Assembly (NCBI RefSeq): GCF_001854865.1
Contig: NZ_MDDW01000006.1
Location: 1,831 to 10,211, forward strand
From: Rhizobium sp. LCM 4573
GTDB lineage: Bacteria > Pseudomonadota > Alphaproteobacteria > Rhizobiales > Rhizobiaceae
DNA: 8,381 bases
Direction of reading: 5' to 3'
This document shows, piece by piece, positions 6,360 through 8,381 of the stretch; within the stretch, counting starts at the first letter, position 1; the number at the start of each line of letters is the position of its first letter. Below the pieces are notes generated by a model, which worked only from the letters and a program-made list of their open reading frames with translations, was not told the origin of the DNA and made no database searches. The position numbers and the translations under genes were made by a program.

Positions 6360-6540
6360 AAGGAGCGGAAGCGGGAACGCGCGGGGAGGTCATTGCTTCC
6401 GAAGACATGAGCTCAGCACTTATGGTCAATATGCGCCTGGCAAGCGGAAATGGGAAAACGCCAACAACTTGGTCATTACGGTCGCGCATGTGAGGGGTGC
6501 GTGCGGCGTGGGAGCACGACCGTTGCTTGCCACGCGGGAA
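6331..6540 (-). ncRNA. Candidate small RNA gene, minus strand, about 210 nt
   Basis: No protein gene explains the minus-strand terminator at 6331-6359. Two helices lie upstream of it. In minus-strand sense, TGGCAAGC (6532-6525) pairs with GCTTGCCA (6445-6438); 3 more pairs follow across one mismatch (6536-6534 with 6436-6434). Nested one nucleotide inside, ACGGTCGTGC (6523-6514) pairs with GCGCGACCGT (6487-6478), with a 26-nt loop. That inner helix contains a U-G pair that would be an A/C mismatch on the plus strand, which favours a minus-strand transcript. A 32-nt bulge on the 3' side holds a CCAA-GTTG-TTGG mini-hairpin. Unpaired CCTCCCC (6389-6383) and CTCCTT (6365-6360) could pair with ribosome binding sites of target mRNAs. 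Weak promoter boxes CTGTCA and TTACAG lie 16 nt apart just upstream (6573-6568, 6551-6546). I do not recognise it as 6S, tmRNA, SRP or RNase P RNA. Confidence 0.45.
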
Positions 6541-6627
6541 CAATGCTGTAAGAACGTCACGGAAAAATGACAGCGGCGGTTGAAAACCGGGCCGTCCTCT
6601 CGCAGCCATATCCCGCCGGAGTGATTC

Positions 6628-7449
6628 ATGCCGCCGATGACCGAAGTGATCATGTTCGTGCTGGCGCTGGCGGCCGCGGGCGTGGTGGCGGGCCTGCTCG
6701 CCGGGCTTTTCGGGATCGGCGGCGGCGCGATCCTCGTTCCCGTCTTCTATCATGTCTTCGGGCTTCTGGGCGTACCGGAAGAGGTGCGTATGCATCTGGC
6801 TCTAGGCACTTCGCTCGCCATCATCGTGCCCACCTCGATACGCTCCTTCATGGCGCACCGGCAGAAGGGCGCGGTGGATACCGAACTCCTGAAGGGCTGG
6901 GTAATTGCCGTGCCGCTCGGCACACTGATTGCCGCGGCTATCGCGGCGGAGGCCTCAAGCGTGGCGCTGCGGCTGATCTTCGCGGTGATCGCGCTTGCTC
7001 TTGCTTTCCGGATGATCTTCAACCGCTCCACCTGGCACCTCGGCAGCGATCTGCCGGGAAATCCGGTGAAATTCCTCGTCGGCACGGGGATCGGTATTCT
7101 TTCCGGGCTGATGGGCATAGGCGGCGGGGTGCTCAACAACACCTTCATGACGCTCTACGGCCGCTCGATCCATCAGGCGGTCGCGACCTCCTCGGGCGTC
7201 GGCGTGCTGATCTCGCTGCCGGGACTGGCGGGCTACGTCTGGGCCGGCTGGGGCGTTGCGGGCCTGCCGCCGTTCTCGACCGGCTACATCAACTGGCTGG
7301 CCGTGCTGCTGCTGATCCCGATCACGCTCTATGTGGCGCCATACGGGGCGCGGCTGGCGCATGCCATGACGAAGCGCCAGCTCGAAATGGGCTTCGGCCT
7401 TTTCCTCATCTTCGTCTCGGCGCAGTTCTTTCTGACGACCGTTTTCTGA
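6628..7449 (+). CDS. TauE/SafE family permease (putative sulfite/sulfonate or anion exporter)
   Basis: This 273-residue inner-membrane protein has about eight hydrophobic segments and the internal duplication typical of TauE/SafE proteins. The repeat units begin with GLLAGLFGIGGGAILVP (22-38) and GILSGLMGIGGGVLNN (156-171). Each is followed by a conserved A/TS element (LALGTSLAII at 57-66; AVATSSGVGVLIS at 184-196). The length is normal. Family members are proposed to move sulfite, sulfoacetate or other small anions, but the substrate cannot be read from sequence and no sulfur gene is adjacent. The ATG at 6628 is chosen because GGAG lies 7 nt upstream; a second ATG at 6637 is possible. The gene seems to stand alone: it is divergent from the proposed small RNA and 115 bp before the ABC ATPase gene. 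Confidence 0.93.
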   Translation: MPPMTEVIMFVLALAAAGVVAGLLAGLFGIGGGAILVPVFYHVFGLLGVPEEVRMHLALGTSLAIIVPTSIRSFMAHRQKGAVDTELLKGWVIAVPLGTLIAAAIAAEASSVALRLIFAVIALALAFRMIFNRSTWHLGSDLPGNPVKFLVGTGIGILSGLMGIGGGVLNNTFMTLYGRSIHQAVATSSGVGVLISLPGLAGYVWAGWGVAGLPPFSTGYINWLAVLLLIPITLYVAPYGARLAHAMTKRQLEMGFGLFLIFVSAQFFLTTVF

Positions 7450-7503
7450 CCGGATTGGTCACTAAAAGCGAACGCAATATTCTTCTCTTGGGGATGGTTT
7501 CGC

Positions 7504-7533
7504 AATTCGCCGTGCCTATATTGGCCGCGAATT
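7504..7533 (+). promoter_or_regulatory. Likely promoter of the ABC ATPase gene with an inverted repeat around the -10 box
   Basis: CTATAT at 7516-7521 matches the rhizobial -10 consensus exactly and is preceded by TGC (7513-7515), an extended -10. A matching -35 at normal spacing is poor; CTTGGG at 7487-7492 is about 23 bp away. The -10 box is flanked by AATTCGC (7504-7510) and GCGAATT (7527-7533), perfect complements with a 16-bp spacer. A repressor bound there would block RNA polymerase. The predicted transcript would start about 37 nt before the ATG at 7565. Confidence 0.4.
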
Positions 7534-7564
7534 CCGCAAATCGATTCCACAAAGAACCGTTCTC

Positions 7565-8381
7565 ATGGCAGCCATCGTTTCCGTCCAGAATCTCGCCAAG
7601 ACCTATGGCAACGGCTTTCAGGCACTCAGGGGCGTGAGCCTCGATATCCGCGAGGGCGAGATCCTGGCGCTGCTCGGGCCGAACGGCGCCGGCAAGACGA
7701 CCCTGATCTCCATTATCTGCGGCCTGGTGAACCCCACTTCGGGGAAGGTGCTGGTCGGTGGATACGACGTGGTGCGCGACTTCCGCAAGACGCGTTCGCT
7801 GATCGGCCTCGTGCCGCAGGAGCTGACGACCGACCAGTTCGAAACGGTCTGGAACACGGTGAGCTTTTCGCGCGGCGTGTACGGCCAAAAGCCGAACCCG
7901 GAACTCATCGAGAGCATTCTCAAGGAACTTTCGCTGTGGAACAAGCGCGACAACATGCTGCGCGAGCTTTCCGGCGGCATGAAGCGGCGCGTGCTGATTG
8001 CCAAGGCGCTGTCGCACGAGCCGAAGATACTCTTCCTGGACGAGCCGACCGCCGGCGTGGACGTGACGCTACGGCGCGAGATGTGGCAGGTGGTGGAGAA
8101 GCTCCGGGCAACCGGCGTCACCATTATCCTGACGACGCATTATATCGAAGAGGCGGAGGAAATCGCCGACCGGGTGGGCGTCATCAACGGCGGCGAACTG
8201 CTTCTGGTGGAAGACAAGAAAGCCCTGATGCGCAAGCTCGGGCGCAAGCAGCTTCGCCTCGAGCTCTCCGAACCGCTGCCGGCGCTGCCCGACAGCCTCA
8301 TGCCCTATAACCTTGCGCTTTCGGAGGACGGCAGCGCGCTGATCCACGAATATCAGGAGGAGGAAGGCGAGGTCAGCATTG
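7565..8381 (+). CDS. YadG-like ABC transporter ATP-binding protein (3' truncated by window edge)
   Basis: The frame is open from ATG 7565 to the window end, giving 272 visible residues and no stop. It is a cytoplasmic ABC ATPase of the ABC-2 export class, closest in my reading to E. coli YadG. Walker A is GPNGAGKT (38-45), the Q-loop is Gln85 (GLVPQE), the signature is LSGGM (135-139), Walker B is ILFLDE (155-160), the D-loop is AGVD (163-166), and the H-loop is His192. The YadG-like stretches [16 protein letters not shown] and [11 protein letters not shown] are all present and every catalytic residue is intact. The domain after about residue 215 is the usual C-terminal extension. The ribosome binding site is weak (AAAGAA about 9 nt before the ATG). 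An ABC-2 permease (YadH-like) is expected immediately downstream, outside the window. The exported substrate is unknown. Confidence 0.95.
   Translation, partial: MAAIVSVQNLAKTYGNGFQALRGVSLDIREGEILALLGPNGAGKTTLISIICGLVNPTSGKVLVGGYDVVRDFRKTRSLIGLVPQELTTDQFETVWNTVSFSRGVYGQKPNPELIESILKELSLWNKRDNMLRELSGGMKRRVLIAKALSHEPKILFLDEPTAGVDVTLRREMWQVVEKLRATGVTIILTTHYIEEAEEIADRVGVINGGELLLVEDKKALMRKLGRKQLRLELSEPLPALPDSLMPYNLALSEDGSALIHEYQEEEGEVSI

Noticed and set aside
6331..6540. Identification of the candidate RNA as 6S, tmRNA, SRP RNA or RNase P RNA
   Set aside because: I found no tmRNA tag or acceptor arm, no SRP GGAAGG/GCAGCC alarm, and the length is too short for RNase P. The asymmetric bulge does not clearly fit the 6S bubble. 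It is left unassigned.
6426..6653. 75-codon minus-strand frame through the small-RNA region, including a short MTKLLAFSH... reading
   Set aside because: It has no ribosome binding site at plausible starts and no protein-like pattern. RNA structure plus terminator explains the region better.
6226..6795. 189-codon minus-strand frame crossing 6331-6359
   Set aside because: It reads straight through the terminator and into the MmcQ-like and TauE-like genes. Composition is shadow-like.
7447..7461. Hairpin TGACC-GGATT-GGTCA at the TauE-like stop codon as a terminator
   Set aside because: The stem is only five base pairs and no T-run follows.

Overview
The window reads as chromosomal DNA of an alphaproteobacterium, most likely a member of the Rhizobiaceae or a close relative. 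The signs are high G+C, strong G/C bias at third codon positions, a chemoreceptor and an extensin-like lipoprotein of the type common in rhizobia, and a CTATAT-type -10 box. No transposase, integrase, phage gene, CRISPR array, tRNA or rRNA is visible. The species call is inference from sequence style and gene content.

Layout. Bases 2-298 (+) are the 3' end of an unrecognised membrane protein. A minus-strand cluster of four genes fills 345-2432. In transcription order these are a SnoaL/NTF2-like protein (2432-1986), a YciA-type acyl-CoA thioesterase (1845-1459), a 195-residue polytopic membrane protein two bases behind it (1456-869), and a small metal-binding-type cupin (809-345). A perfect 10-bp inverted repeat covers the ribosome binding site of the cupin gene. 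A 174-bp divergent region (2433-2606) separates this cluster from a plus-strand chemoreceptor (2607-4439) with an sCache_2-like sensor domain, which ends in a strong GC-rich terminator. Next comes a plus-strand pair: an extensin-like lipoprotein with an LAS-peptidase-type zinc signature (4590-5987) and an MmcQ/YjbR protein (5997-6332).

The 295-bp gap at 6333-6627 has no convincing protein gene. It holds an intrinsic terminator that points to the minus strand, although no protein gene on that strand precedes it. Upstream of the terminator, in the minus-strand sense, are two long helices that nest almost directly inside each other. I interpret this as an undescribed small RNA gene of about 210 nt, and it is the most interesting item in the window. 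To its right lie a TauE/SafE-type permease (6628-7449, +) and the start of a YadG-like ABC transporter ATPase (7565 to the window edge, +). The ATPase has a CTATAT -10 box enclosed by an inverted repeat.

Most genes are housekeeping or accessory functions with no single shared pathway. The best-supported functional units are the coupled thioesterase/membrane-protein pair, the extensin-like/MmcQ pair, and the ABC ATPase, whose ABC-2 permease is expected just beyond the right edge.
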